A stretch of DNA of 64,000 nt from Bacillus sp. ISL-7 (GCF_018613065.1 NZ_JAGGQW010000034.1:1-64000), one strand, 5' to 3'. Shown: positions 8,974 through 17,916, numbered from the stretch's first letter. Numbers and translations are program-made. The notes: generated from the letters alone by a model not told the origin.

Positions 8974-9408
8974 ATGGAAGAAATCCGAGATATAATGACT
9001 GAAGAGGTAGAATGCTGTACGTTATTGGATAATGTTTATGAAGTCGCCTTAAAGATGAAGCACTTAAATGTTGGGGCTATCCCAATTATTGACCAGGAAA
9101 AGCTTGTCGGAATGATTACAGACCGAGATATTGTTGTTCGAGGTGTTGCTGAAAAACATCCTGGTTCAACAAAAGTAGAAGATATCATGAGTAATGACCT
9201 TATTACTGTTACTCCTGATTCTTCCAGTAAAGATGCAGCAAAATTAATGGCAAAGCATCAAATCCGACGATTACCTGTGGTAGAGGATGGTAAGTTAATA
9301 GGAATTGTTTCCCTTGGTGATTTCGCGATCCGCGAATTGACTGACGACCAAGCAAAAGAGGCATTAACGGAAATATCTGAGCAAAATTATAATGGAGCAC
9401 AACATTAA
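8974..9408 (+). CDS. ylbB: Tandem CBS-domain protein YlbB
   Basis: 144 residues made of two CBS motifs (about residues 5-60 and 70-125), each with a G-I-V/M-(S/T)-x-x-D-type strand: VGMITDRDIVVRG and IGIVSLGDFAIRE. CBS pairs bind adenosyl ligands and act as sensors. No catalytic domain is attached, so it is a stand-alone regulator of unknown target. Position and size match ylbB. GGGGGC precedes the ATG. Confidence 0.85.
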   Translation: MEEIRDIMTEEVECCTLLDNVYEVALKMKHLNVGAIPIIDQEKLVGMITDRDIVVRGVAEKHPGSTKVEDIMSNDLITVTPDSSSKDAAKLMAKHQIRRLPVVEDGKLIGIVSLGDFAIRELTDDQAKEALTEISEQNYNGAQH

Positions 9409-9440
9409 AAATTATTATATAAAAAAATAGTTTTAACTTT

Positions 9441-9475
9441 AGAAAACAGGTACTCATCGTGCCTGTTTTCTTTTT
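9441..9475 (+). terminator. Terminator after ylbB
   Basis: A 10-bp perfect stem AGAAAACAGG / CCTGTTTTCT with an 11-nt loop and T-run. Confidence 0.88.
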
Positions 9476-9587
9476 ATCAGTTCATTTGTCTGACATTTTT
9501 GATTATGACTATTACTATTCAAGATATTGATGATATAATAATTTTATCTATACATATAATGATTCATGAAAGTAATAGAGAGGGTGA

Positions 9588-10667
9588 ATGCCTCTGCGTA
9601 CACTGACTAGAATTCTTATTCTTTCAGCAGTTTTCTTAACTATCGGTTTTTATGTGAGTATAAACGAAAATAACGATAGTAATATTTTAATTAAAGAAGA
9701 TCATACTTCAGAAATGAAACAACCTATTTCACAAAATCCTGATAATAAGCCAAGTAAAAAAATAGTCTCGGATAAACCGAAAGAAGGTTTGGCTTTATTA
9801 ATTGGGAAAAATGAAGGTGAATTAGAAAAACTATTTGGTCCACCAGTTCGGATTGATGAGTCAATGTATGGTTATCAGTGGTATATTTATAATCAAGACG
9901 ATAAAAAGTATGTCCAAGTGGGTGTTGAAAATAAACGTGTAGTTACGATTTTCGCGATAGGCCAAAATCTTGATGTAGCACCTTTTGAAATAGGAGAGCC
10001 GGTTGAGGAAATCTTCAATACGCATTATATTGATACAAATATTAAGATTGAATTTAATAGTAATTCGTATCATTTTGAATTGAATGATGCTGATTTAAAT
10101 CTTCGGCCAATGGTGCAATTGGGTGATGTCTTTGTCCAGCTCTACATAGATAAATTTACTGGCAATCTTTCTAGTGTTCGGTTCCTTAATGCAGAAACAC
10201 TAATTAAACAAAGGCCATATGAACTTGTTTATAGTGGATATTTAATCAAAGCACCTGAACCTAGTGAGGAAAGGCGGCGTGCCATTGAAGAAGATACGGA
10301 ACAAGAGATATTTGACCTAACGAATGTCTTACGAGTAAGAAATAAATTAAAGGAATTAAAATGGGATGAGAATACGGCAGAGGCCGCGTTTGAGCACAGT
10401 AAGGATATGTCAGTTAACAACGACTTTTCACATAAATCCAAGAAATTTGGAGATCTTACCAAACGATTAAAAACGGCCCATGTGGTTTACCAGGCTGCAG
10501 GCGAGAATATTGCGGCAAATTATACAGATGGACCAGCTGTTGTCGAAGGTTGGCTAAATAGTAAAGGACACCGTGAGTCACTGTTAAGTAAGGAATACTC
10601 TCATCTTGGTGTAGGGGTATTCCAAAAGTACTATACTCAAAACTTTATATCAAAAACAGAACAATGA
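9588..10667 (+). CDS. ylbC: CAP/SCP-domain extracytoplasmic protein YlbC
   Basis: A single N-terminal membrane anchor or signal (residues about 6-24), a linker, a CAP-associated N-terminal domain (about residues 60-215, containing LIGKNEGELEKLFGPP), and a C-terminal SCP/CAP fold (about 240-355) with FEHSKDMSVNNDFSHKS, AGENIA and VVEGWLNSKGHRESLL. It is probably exported and surface-associated; CAP proteins of this kind have no settled biochemical function. 359 residues, in the ylbC position. The Shine-Dalgarno sequence is rather close to the ATG, but no better start exists. Confidence 0.88.
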   Translation: MPLRTLTRILILSAVFLTIGFYVSINENNDSNILIKEDHTSEMKQPISQNPDNKPSKKIVSDKPKEGLALLIGKNEGELEKLFGPPVRIDESMYGYQWYIYNQDDKKYVQVGVENKRVVTIFAIGQNLDVAPFEIGEPVEEIFNTHYIDTNIKIEFNSNSYHFELNDADLNLRPMVQLGDVFVQLYIDKFTGNLSSVRFLNAETLIKQRPYELVYSGYLIKAPEPSEERRRAIEEDTEQEIFDLTNVLRVRNKLKELKWDENTAEAAFEHSKDMSVNNDFSHKSKKFGDLTKRLKTAHVVYQAAGENIAANYTDGPAVVEGWLNSKGHRESLLSKEYSHLGVGVFQKYYTQNFISKTEQ

Positions 10668-10696
10668 AAAAGGTGACGATTAGGTCACCTTTTTTC
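10667..10696. terminator. Bidirectional terminator between ylbC and the convergent gene
   Basis: The stem AAAAAGGTGAC / GTCACCTTTTT has a 6-nt loop and is flanked by an A-run and a T-run, serving both strands. Confidence 0.9.
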
Positions 10697-11044
10697 AATC
10701 TTATATTGATTAAATATAAATCTGTTTTGCTCCCATTTCCCGAATAATCGGATCACTTCCCCCACATTAAAAGACTCTTTATTGAAATTGTTAGTAATGG
10801 GTGTGATCTTTTGGGCGGTGATTAGTTTTGTTTCTGTTTGTAGTTTTAAGGACTGAACATAAATGTAGCGATGATAATAAAACCGTTGCTTCTCTTCGAT
10901 AATACTTTTAATTTCACCTGTTATGATTGCTTCTTGCTGTACTTGGCCAGTATCAAGCCACTTTGTATCGTGCTCCTTCATCTCTTTTTTTGTAAGCCAA
11001 AAAAAGTAAAAGCAAATAATTGGGATTACGATGGCGGTGACCAT
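10685..11044 (-). CDS. Hypothetical membrane-anchored protein
   Basis: 119 residues: one N-terminal transmembrane helix (IVIPIICFYFFWL) followed by a soluble, beta-rich tail of about 95 residues facing one side of the membrane. I recognise no family. A good GGAGGTG site precedes the ATG and it follows the thioesterase gene by 21 bp on the same strand, so the two are probably co-transcribed. There is no counterpart at this place in B. subtilis. Confidence 0.65.
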   Translation of the reverse strand: MVTAIVIPIICFYFFWLTKKEMKEHDTKWLDTGQVQQEAIITGEIKSIIEEKQRFYYHRYIYVQSLKLQTETKLITAQKITPITNNFNKESFNVGEVIRLFGKWEQNRFIFNQYKIEKR

Positions 11045-11065
11045 TATTGATCACACCTCCGCTTA

Positions 11066-11548
11066 TTATTTTTTTATAATAAAGAATGTACCTGTGGCAA
11101 AGGCGATTTTTTTTCCGTCACTCCGATATGCTTCACCTGAGATGACCATTGTTTTGCTGCCGCTATGAACAATTTCCGCTTTACTGTAGAGTGTTTCTCC
11201 GATACCTGGTGCTATGTAATGGATATTCAATTGATTTGTTACGGCTCCATAACCATCTGGTAGAAGATAATTAGCCAGACTCCCCATTGCTGTATCAAGT
11301 ACCGTCGCAGTAATCCCGCCATGGACAATATCTAGGTGGTTATTAAGAGTTGGGTCTAAAGGAATCGTAATTTCGCAGGTTTTCTCATTTAGTTTTCTAT
11401 CCATTTGTAGAATTCCGTCAATATATGTACTTCGCTTTTGTTTAATTTTTACTTGGAATCCCGATAAAAGGTAGGCAAGAGAATTTAAATCAGTCTCTGA
11501 ACCAGTTTCAATACATGTTTCTAATAATTGACGTAATTCATCTTTCAT
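11066..11548 (-). CDS. PaaI-type hotdog-fold acyl-CoA thioesterase
   Basis: 160 residues with a single hotdog domain. The sequence DIVHGGITATVLDTAMGS is the hallmark of the PaaI/YbgC-like thioesterase group (catalytic Asp/Glu on the long helix, HGG loop), followed by VTNQLNIHYIAP. It probably hydrolyses acyl- or aryl-CoA esters; the substrate is unknown. I start at ATG 11548 because AGAGG lies 8 bp upstream; an in-frame ATG at 11584 has only a weak site. Confidence 0.82.
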   Translation of the reverse strand: MKDELRQLLETCIETGSETDLNSLAYLLSGFQVKIKQKRSTYIDGILQMDRKLNEKTCEITIPLDPTLNNHLDIVHGGITATVLDTAMGSLANYLLPDGYGAVTNQLNIHYIAPGIGETLYSKAEIVHSGSKTMVISGEAYRSDGKKIAFATGTFFIIKK

Positions 11549-11694
11549 TATACTTACCTCTTTCATTTCTTTGTCTTTTGACATCTTACCATTTACAAGG
11601 CAAATATTAAATATTTTAATCTCAGTGTTCTTTCACATTTGTAAAATTCTTTCATATTGTATTACTGGGACTAATTTGGGCTGAGGTGAGATAA

Positions 11695-12099
11695 ATGACA
11701 CAAAAAAAATTACACCCTTCCGTGTCACAATTCAAAGAATTTGTTAAAAACAATCCAAAACTAATCAAAGAAGTACGGAAAGGGAAGGCAACTTGGCAGG
11801 AACTATATGAAGACTGGTATTTATTAGGTGAAGAGGATAGCCGCTGGGAATCGATGGGATCTGATACTGGATCAGTCGATGAAACAAGCACAGAGTCTAA
11901 AGGTGATTGGCTTTCTAATATTATGGGAATGGTTAAGAAAATGGATCCGAATCAAATGCAAAACCACATGAATAACCTAAGTCAGGCTCTGGGGGCGATC
12001 CAAGGTGTAATTTCACAATTTCAAGGAGAAAACCCTGGTACAGGTCCTGTTAAGCCGTCAGAAGGACCTAAACATCCATTTGTGTTTAGAAAAGATTGA
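11695..12099 (+). CDS. ylbD: Spore coat protein YlbD
   Basis: A 134-residue soluble protein of the YlbD coat family. The N-terminal part HPSVSQFKEFVKNNPKLIKE and WQELYEDWYLLGEED are typical; the middle is Met/Gln/Asn-rich and the tail low-complexity. In B. subtilis YlbD is a spore-associated protein. A CATATTGT element at 11653-11660 could be a sigma-E -10 box, but the -35 is poor. It is followed by ylbE 19 bp later. Confidence 0.85.
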   Translation: MTQKKLHPSVSQFKEFVKNNPKLIKEVRKGKATWQELYEDWYLLGEEDSRWESMGSDTGSVDETSTESKGDWLSNIMGMVKKMDPNQMQNHMNNLSQALGAIQGVISQFQGENPGTGPVKPSEGPKHPFVFRKD

Positions 12100-12118
12100 T
12101 GGAAAGGAACCTTAACTT

Positions 12119-12358
12119 ATGCGAAGAGATATACTGCAATATATTGAAAGTCAAAAGGATTTAAAACAATTCATTCGCGAACAACCAATATGGTATAGAA
12201 AGCTGTCAAGAAATCCATATGATTTGCAATCGCTTGAAATTGAATCCTTACACTATTATAAGAAAACAATTCCTGACCAAGTGAATAAGTTTTCGAATAG
12301 TGTACAAATGGCTTCGATGATGTATCACATGCTTCAGGGGATGAAAAATCAAAATTAA
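12119..12358 (+). CDS. ylbE: YlbE-like protein
   Basis: A 79-residue protein with the short conserved core FIREQPIWYRKLSRNPYDL seen in the YlbE family. Function unknown; probably co-transcribed with ylbD and so possibly sporulation-linked. AAAGGAAC provides a modest ribosome site. Confidence 0.83.
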   Translation: MRRDILQYIESQKDLKQFIREQPIWYRKLSRNPYDLQSLEIESLHYYKKTIPDQVNKFSNSVQMASMMYHMLQGMKNQN

Positions 12359-12360
12359 AC

Positions 12361-12394
12361 AAAGTCACAGGATTTATTTTGTGGCTTTTTTTAT
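12361..12394 (+). terminator. Terminator after ylbE
   Basis: AAAGTCACA / TGTGGCTTT stem (one G-U pair) with a 10-nt loop and a T-run. Confidence 0.82.
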
Positions 12395-12466
12395 TTGTCA
12401 TAGCGGAGTAAGACTAAAAAAAGAAAAGGAGGCGAACAATACAAGCAAAAGAAGGAGTGAATTTAA

Positions 12467-12832
12467 ATGAAAAAGCTAGTTCCGCAGTTAATCCTAATGA
12501 TCTTTTTTATTGGAATCCTTACTGGATTTAATAATGACTTACCTAGAACTGAAATTCCTTCACTATATGTTCACCACCAGATCAAAGGTGATACAGTTTT
12601 AATTAATTGTATTGTTACAGGAATCAGCTTCCGTGACGCAGATCCTTCAAAAGGAAGAATCGGGAAGATTGTTGTTTGGGTGGATGGAAAGAAAAATAGC
12701 GAGGTTAAAGCGGCAGCTTTTATAATTAAAGGTTTTTCACCGGGAACCCATAAGGTAAAGTTAGAAGTTGTCAATCCAAATAATGAACCGTATGGATTAG
12801 CGAAAGAATTTATGGTAAATATCCCTAGATAA
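12467..12832 (+). CDS. Hypothetical secreted beta-sandwich-like protein
   Basis: 121 residues: a signal peptide (KKLVPQLILMIFFIGILTG) and about 95 residues of alternating strands ending FSPGTHKVKLEVVNPNNEPY, which reads like an Ig-like or YtkA-like domain. No catalytic motif. AGAAGGAGTG precedes the ATG. It has no counterpart here in B. subtilis; function unknown. Confidence 0.65.
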   Translation: MKKLVPQLILMIFFIGILTGFNNDLPRTEIPSLYVHHQIKGDTVLINCIVTGISFRDADPSKGRIGKIVVWVDGKKNSEVKAAAFIIKGFSPGTHKVKLEVVNPNNEPYGLAKEFMVNIPR

Positions 12833-12892
12833 ACTGAAATTTTCACATTACTACCACTTTCATGTTAAAATATCTTTGGAGGTGGGCGTAAA

Positions 12893-13336
12893 ATGCTTGC
12901 TACGTTAGAGAGAGTCGAATTATTGGAACAAGCTGAGCAATTAGCAAAGATGGTATTAGAATCTGAAATAGCCGAACAATATCAAATATGTTTATATAAA
13001 TTGCAAAATAACAAGGAAGCACAGCGGAAAATAAGTCAATTCGTTCGTCTAAAGGAGCTATATGACGAGGTCCAGCGGTTTGGTAAATACCATCCTGATT
13101 ATAAAAAGGTAATGACACAAATCCGCGAAAATAAAAGGGAAATGGATATGGATCCTCTGGTAGCAGAATTCAAATTGGCTGAGAATGATTTGCAAGACCT
13201 ACTAGATGCAATTAGTATTATTGTAGGCGGTGCGGTCTCTGAACATATAAAAGTTCCAACAGGAAATCAGTTTTTTGAAACGAAAACCAGCCACGTTAGT
13301 GGTTGTGGCGGCGGAGGAAGCTGTGGGTGCGGCTGA
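12893..13336 (+). CDS. ylbF: YlbF (RicF), Y-complex subunit
   Basis: A 147-residue YlbF/YmcA-family helical protein (residues about 5-115). In B. subtilis it joins YmcA and YaaT in the Y-complex (RicAFT), which works with RNase Y in mRNA maturation and affects sporulation, competence and biofilm. The tail HVSGCGGGGSCGCG has three cysteines, fitting reports that the complex carries [4Fe-4S] clusters. GGAGGTGG gives a strong start. A terminator follows. Confidence 0.9.
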   Translation: MLATLERVELLEQAEQLAKMVLESEIAEQYQICLYKLQNNKEAQRKISQFVRLKELYDEVQRFGKYHPDYKKVMTQIRENKREMDMDPLVAEFKLAENDLQDLLDAISIIVGGAVSEHIKVPTGNQFFETKTSHVSGCGGGGSCGCG

Positions 13337-13367
13337 AAAAATCAGCGAATTGTGCTGATTTTTTTTT
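13337..13367 (+). terminator. Terminator after ylbF
   Basis: AAAAATCAGC / GCTGATTTTT stem with a 7-nt loop, ending in a run of T. Confidence 0.88.
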
Positions 13368-13491
13368 GTAATGTCAATCTTTTCAGATTTTAAGCACTTA
13401 TCTGGAATAAGTAGTAAAGTTTGAATTGAAAAGGAACGTTTTAATATGCTAGACTTATGTAAAATGATGGTTTGTTGAAGGGGAAAAAAGT

Positions 13492-13767
13492 ATGTTTGTT
13501 CAAAGACAAGGATTGGTTGTTTGGCTTTACTCGTTAAAACAAGCTAAAATGCTTCGGCGTTTCGGAAACGTTCATTACGTTTCAAAAAAGTTGAAGTATG
13601 TTGTTCTGTATTGTAATCAAGAAGAGCTGAATGAACTAATGGAAAAGTTGAATTCTTTTTCGTTTGTAAAGAAAGTAGAACCTTCATATAAACCATTTTT
13701 AAGAATGGAGTATGAGAATTCGGCGCCAGATAAAGCAAAGGAATATGATTATAAAATGGGTATTTAA
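13492..13767 (+). CDS. ylbG: YlbG (DUF2129, UPF0298) protein
   Basis: 91 residues with the DUF2129 pattern: [20 protein letters not shown], then [13 protein letters not shown] and [13 protein letters not shown] small conserved Bacilli protein of unknown function next to ylbF. GAAGGGG precedes the ATG. A bidirectional terminator overlaps the stop codon. Confidence 0.88.
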   Translation: MFVQRQGLVVWLYSLKQAKMLRRFGNVHYVSKKLKYVVLYCNQEELNELMEKLNSFSFVKKVEPSYKPFLRMEYENSAPDKAKEYDYKMGI

Positions 13768-13796
13768 AAAGGTGAGGGCGTTTCCCTCACCTTTTT
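13766..13796. terminator. Bidirectional terminator between ylbG and the convergent gene
   Basis: AAAAAGGTGAGGG / CCCTCACCTTTTT, a 13-bp perfect stem with a 5-nt loop. It also lies directly after the stop of the minus-strand gene at 13797. Confidence 0.93.
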
Positions 13797-14186
13797 CTAT
13801 TGTAGTGGAAGTAAATAATGATTAAGACGGAGAATGCCGATTAAGTGCTGGTAATACAGCTCTTTTTCATAAAAAATGGTTGACGGCTTAACAGATAGCT
13901 CATGTATTTGCTTCCCATGTTTTACAGCAGTAGAAGCAAAGATATCATACCTCTTATTTGATATAAATTTGGGGTTTGGAATACCCTCACGACAAATATA
14001 TAGGGCTTGGAATTTTCCAGGGTCTGTTGGCTTTAATACGACAACCAATGAGGTTCTATCCTGATCATCAATCTTTGTGTGCAGTGCGAGCATATGTTGA
14101 AGACGGTGTTGATTTGCATTTGTAAGCTCAATCAGTTCATATATATCTGAATATCCTTCTCCTAATTCAATAAAACGCTGGATCAA
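13797..14186 (-). CDS. Conserved hypothetical protein (possibly DUF7147)
   Basis: A 129-residue soluble protein with no membrane segment, starting MIQRFIELGEGYSDIYELIE and containing VVVLKPTDPGKFQALYICREG. I recall such proteins in Bacillus as DUF7147 or misnamed methylthioribose kinase; it is far too short for that kinase and has no kinase motifs. TTG start with AGGAG 8 bp upstream. On the minus strand it lies just downstream of the terminator of the structured RNA at 14262-14420. Confidence 0.65.
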   Translation of the reverse strand: MIQRFIELGEGYSDIYELIELTNANQHRLQHMLALHTKIDDQDRTSLVVVLKPTDPGKFQALYICREGIPNPKFISNKRYDIFASTAVKHGKQIHELSVKPSTIFYEKELYYQHLIGILRLNHYLLPLQ

Positions 14187-14261
14187 TGAAAACTCTCCTT
14201 TAAAATGGCTTAATTCAAGAATACTCTATCACTAATTTCCGATCTTTTGAATAATAAGTAA

Positions 14262-14420
14262 AAAAAAAACCTGCAGAAAATTCTGCAGGGTCCTTCCACA
14301 TCCTTATAAAGGATAGAAGGCAAAGGGAGAGGAGAAACCGGAGGAAGAACTTATGGGGAAACGTAAGTCTTCTCCGCGGTTGGCAACAACATCCTCGAAT
14401 TGATGTTGTTAATTACATTA
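14262..14420 (-). ncRNA. Structured RNA, probably minus-strand (overlaps the 'ylbH leader' motif region)
   Basis: Read on the minus strand the segment folds into consecutive stems: a 9-bp perfect hairpin (AACAACATC / GATGTTGTT), a long imperfect stem around CGGAG...AAGTTCTTCCTCCG, a nested CCTTC/GAAGG plus ATCCTT/AAGGAT hairpin, and a final CCTGCAG / CTGCAGG stem followed by ten U, a textbook intrinsic terminator. On the plus strand that stem has no U-run. Rfam lists a 'ylbH leader' motif upstream of ylbH in Bacilli; from memory this is that region. Function is unknown and the 5' end is not defined. Confidence 0.6.
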
Positions 14421-14540
14421 TTTCCACAACCTAAAAGCTTATACGTACTTTCGAATAAATTTTCCTGATGAAAGAATCATTTTCTGTAAATCATTACTCA
14501 AATGAAAAGATATACACTTACTAATTGTCTACTTTTTGTA

Positions 14541-14546
14541 TATTAT
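14541..14546 (+). promoter_or_regulatory. Candidate -10 box for rsmD-coaD
   Basis: TATTAT preceded by a TG three bases upstream, about 50 bp before the rsmD start; the -35 is weak. If real, the rsmD mRNA would begin near 14553 and would not include the structured element at 14262-14420. Confidence 0.35.
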
Positions 14547-14596
14547 GGTAGGATGGATTAAGAAAATTATTTCTGAAAAAATGTGGTGATATGGTA

Positions 14597-15157
14597 GTGA
14601 GAGTGGTTTCAGGGATTTGCAAAGGTAGACCTTTGAAAGCTGTTCCAGGTAATACAACGAGGCCGACAACTGATAAGGTAAAAGAGGCTTTATTTAATAT
14701 GATTGGACCTTATTTTGATGGCGGCATTGGATTGGACCTATTTGCTGGAAGCGGTGGATTAGGTTTGGAGGCACTTAGTAGGGGATTGGATAAAGTTATT
14801 TTTATTGACCGAGAATTAAAGGCCATTCAAGTGATCCAGGAAAATATTAAAGCTTGTAAATTTGAGGACCAAACGGAAGTCTATCGCAATGATGCCGATA
14901 GAGCATTAAAGGCTCTCATAAAAAGAGAAATCTGCTTTGATTACATATTTTTAGACCCGCCGTACAAAAAACAACAACTCGTCAGCTTAATGGAAAAAAT
15001 GGATAAACAGGATGTAGTAAAAATAGATGGATGCGTTGTCTGTGAGCATAGCTTCGATGTTGAATTACCAAAATCATTAGGGCGGTTTATCCAAATAAAA
15101 CATGAAAAGTATGGAATGATCGCGGTAACTATTTATATACGAACAGATATTGAGTGA
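14597..15157 (+). CDS. rsmD: 16S rRNA (guanine966-N2)-methyltransferase RsmD (YlbH)
   Basis: SAM-dependent methylation of G966 in the small-subunit rRNA. The 186-residue Rossmann-fold protein shows RVVSGICKGRPLKAVPG, TRPTTDKVKEALFNMI, the SAM loop GLDLFAGSGGLGLEAL and the catalytic DPPY motif (FLDPPYKKQ). I use GTG 14597, which has GGTGAT 6 bp upstream and matches the family start (M/V)RV(I/V)SG; the ATG at 14591 directly abuts the Shine-Dalgarno sequence. coaD follows 12 bp later, a common pairing. Confidence 0.95.
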   Translation: MRVVSGICKGRPLKAVPGNTTRPTTDKVKEALFNMIGPYFDGGIGLDLFAGSGGLGLEALSRGLDKVIFIDRELKAIQVIQENIKACKFEDQTEVYRNDADRALKALIKREICFDYIFLDPPYKKQQLVSLMEKMDKQDVVKIDGCVVCEHSFDVELPKSLGRFIQIKHEKYGMIAVTIYIRTDIE

Positions 15158-15653
<496 letters not shown>

Positions 15654-15655
<2 letters not shown>

Positions 15656-15682
15656 AAAAGAGCTTTGCCAGCTCTTTTTTAT
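15654..15682. terminator. Bidirectional terminator between coaD and ylbJ
   Basis: AAAAAAGAGCT / AGCTCTTTTTT, an 11-bp perfect stem with a 5-nt loop, usable by both convergent genes. Confidence 0.93.
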
Positions 15683-16893
15683 TGTTTTTTTACACGGGAA
15701 AACAAAATTAGCACATACACAAAAAGGGAGAAAATGGTGATAAGCGGACCAACTTCCATCATTTTATGATAAAAATGATCTCCCCATGAACCGTCTTCAA
15801 AAAAACCAACAGGTAAAGCGTTAGAAGGCTGCTCTTGATTATTGAAACGCAAGTAAACTGGCTTCCACAAAATCAATGCAAACAAGCTTGCAAATATACC
15901 TTGAAGGATTCTTGCAATAAAAAATGGTTTAAATCGGATATCTGTTTGTGCCAGGATGCTTGCAACCTGTGCTTGGACACTAAATCCACTAAATGCCAGG
16001 ATAAAGCTGGTAATCATTGCTTTTTGTAATAGAGTAGCATCTTGAACCAGACTCGTTAGTTGGCTGCCTAATGTAATTTCAAATAAACCAGATATAAATG
16101 GAATGCTTAACATTTCAGGGAAAGACAATGAGGATAACAAGATCTCTACTGATTTTGCAAGTGTCGCTGTAATATGTAAATGATAAAGTAATTTGTTAAT
16201 CACAGAAAATAAAATAATAAACCCGCCAACCATTAATAAAGTTTGAATGGAAGAATTAACTGCATCACCAAGAAGTTTACCAATTGGTCGATTATCTTTT
16301 AATCTTGTTTGATGCAAAGCGGATAAAGCCAATCGGATTTTGAACTTTTTATTTTTCTTACTAATTTCGTTAGGGGATTCATTCCCATAAAAACGCATGA
16401 TCAATCCAACACAAATATTTCCTAAATAGTGGGCTAAAGCAAGAATAACACCTAAATGAGGATTATAGAAAAAACCTACAGATACTGCCCCAAAGATAAA
16501 TAAAGGGTTAGAAGAATTTGTGAAAGAAACAAGTCTTTCTGCTTCAATTCGTGTTAAGTGGCCTTCCTGACGTAATCTTGCGGTAAACTTTGCTCCAGCG
16601 GGGAATCCTGAAGCCATACCCATCGCCCAAACGAACCCTCCAACACCAGGTACCTTAAAGAGAGGCCTCATTAATGGCTCCAATAATACGCCGATAAATT
16701 TGACAACCCCAAAGCCAATTAACATTTCAGAAACAATAAAAAAAGGTAATAGCGATGGAAAGACAATTTCCCACCACATATTTAGCCCTCGGATAGAAGC
16801 GTCTAAGGACTCTTGAGGAAAAGAAATAAGTGAGGCAGCTAAAATAGTGACGGATATAGATAAAAAAATAGTTTTTAGTTTGGAACGAAACAA
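15679..16893 (-). CDS. ylbJ: Sporulation integral membrane protein YlbJ
   Basis: A polytopic membrane protein (404 residues) with two Gate (nucleoside-recognition-like) regions; EIVFPSLLPFFIVSEMLIGFG and SGFPAGAKFTARLR are typical of YlbJ/SpoIIIAF-linked Gate proteins. In B. subtilis ylbJ is sigma-E controlled and needed for heat-resistant spores. I start at TTG 16893, which has AAGGAGG 8 bp upstream; an in-frame TTG at 16935 has no such site and would put that Shine-Dalgarno inside the gene. Confidence 0.88.
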   Translation of the reverse strand: MFRSKLKTIFLSISVTILAASLISFPQESLDASIRGLNMWWEIVFPSLLPFFIVSEMLIGFGVVKFIGVLLEPLMRPLFKVPGVGGFVWAMGMASGFPAGAKFTARLRQEGHLTRIEAERLVSFTNSSNPLFIFGAVSVGFFYNPHLGVILALAHYLGNICVGLIMRFYGNESPNEISKKNKKFKIRLALSALHQTRLKDNRPIGKLLGDAVNSSIQTLLMVGGFIILFSVINKLLYHLHITATLAKSVEILLSSLSFPEMLSIPFISGLFEITLGSQLTSLVQDATLLQKAMITSFILAFSGFSVQAQVASILAQTDIRFKPFFIARILQGIFASLFALILWKPVYLRFNNQEQPSNALPVGFFEDGSWGDHFYHKMMEVGPLITIFSLFVYVLILFSRVKKQ

Positions 16894-17128
16894 TGAAGGA
16901 ACCTCCTTCCGAGAGGGATCGATGAAACTGTGCAATCATTTAATTGAATGGTAAAATAAGAATTATTCTTATCCTGACTTGTCCTCATATTAAACAAATA
17001 TACTCATAGAACGTTTATTTAGACCATAAGATTGAACGAGATTTCTTATTTCTGTGGATTGGCTTCGGGAAGTCCTGTCTGTTAAGAAGAAAAAATATCT
17101 AATAGGTTTAAATAGGAGGTCTTTAGTA

Positions 17129-17908
17129 ATGGAGCACCCTAAAATAGGCTTGGCGCTTGGTTCGGGTGGTGCACGTGGGTTTGCTCATTTAGGAGTCATA
17201 AAAGCATTGAAAGATGCTGGAATTCCGATTCATCTGATTGCAGGCAGCAGCATGGGGGCGCTGGTTGCAAGTTTTTACGGGGCAGGAATTGACATGGATC
17301 GGTTATATAAATTATCCACTGCTTTTAAAAGAAAATACTTTTTGGATTTTACTGTTCCGAAAATGGGATTTATCTCAGGAAAAAAAGTAAAGGAATTTAT
17401 TAAGGTCTTTACTCATGGAAAAAACATTGAGGACTTGTCCATTCCAATAGGTATCGTCGCAACTGATTTATTGACGGGGGAAAAGGTTGTTTTTCAAACG
17501 GGCCCGGTTGCTGATGCTGTAAGAGCAAGTATTTCCATCCCGGGGATATTTGTTCCAGAAAAATATAATGGGAGAATCCTTGTAGATGGTGGTGTATCTG
17601 ACCGTATTCCTGTTTCTGTGGCTAAAGAGATGGGGGCGGATATAGTTATCGCAGTAGATGTCTCCAGGGTGAAACGGAACGCAGAAATTACCTCAATTTA
17701 CGATGTGATTATGCAGAGTATAGACATTATGCAAGCGGAAATAATTAACAATAGAGAGATCGCTGCCAGTGTAATGATTCGACCCCCTGTTGAAATTTAT
17801 AGTTCACGAGCCTTCACAAATATTGATGAGATCATTAATCTTGGTGAGGAAGAAGCGAAAAAACATCTAAAGCAAATAAAAACCGTGATTGAACAGTGGA
17901 AGGGGTAG
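17129..17908 (+). CDS. ylbK: Patatin-like phospholipase YlbK
   Basis: A 259-residue bacterial patatin (RssA/YchK-like) hydrolase. The oxyanion loop GLALGSGGARGFAHLGV, the nucleophile elbow GSSMG (Ser about residue 43) and the DGG catalytic Asp (ILVDGGVSDRIP) are all present, so an active Ser-Asp dyad is likely. The substrate is probably a lipid ester but unknown. ATG 17129 has AGGAGG 9 bp upstream; an in-frame upstream extension lacks one. ylbL starts 8 bp after its stop. Confidence 0.92.
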   Translation: MEHPKIGLALGSGGARGFAHLGVIKALKDAGIPIHLIAGSSMGALVASFYGAGIDMDRLYKLSTAFKRKYFLDFTVPKMGFISGKKVKEFIKVFTHGKNIEDLSIPIGIVATDLLTGEKVVFQTGPVADAVRASISIPGIFVPEKYNGRILVDGGVSDRIPVSVAKEMGADIVIAVDVSRVKRNAEITSIYDVIMQSIDIMQAEIINNREIAASVMIRPPVEIYSSRAFTNIDEIINLGEEEAKKHLKQIKTVIEQWKG

Positions 17909-17916
17909 AAATTGCG

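Noticed and set aside
13876..14064. 62-codon plus-strand ORF opposite the 13797-14186 gene
   Set aside because: Shadow frame; the minus-strand gene has a good ribosome site and terminator.
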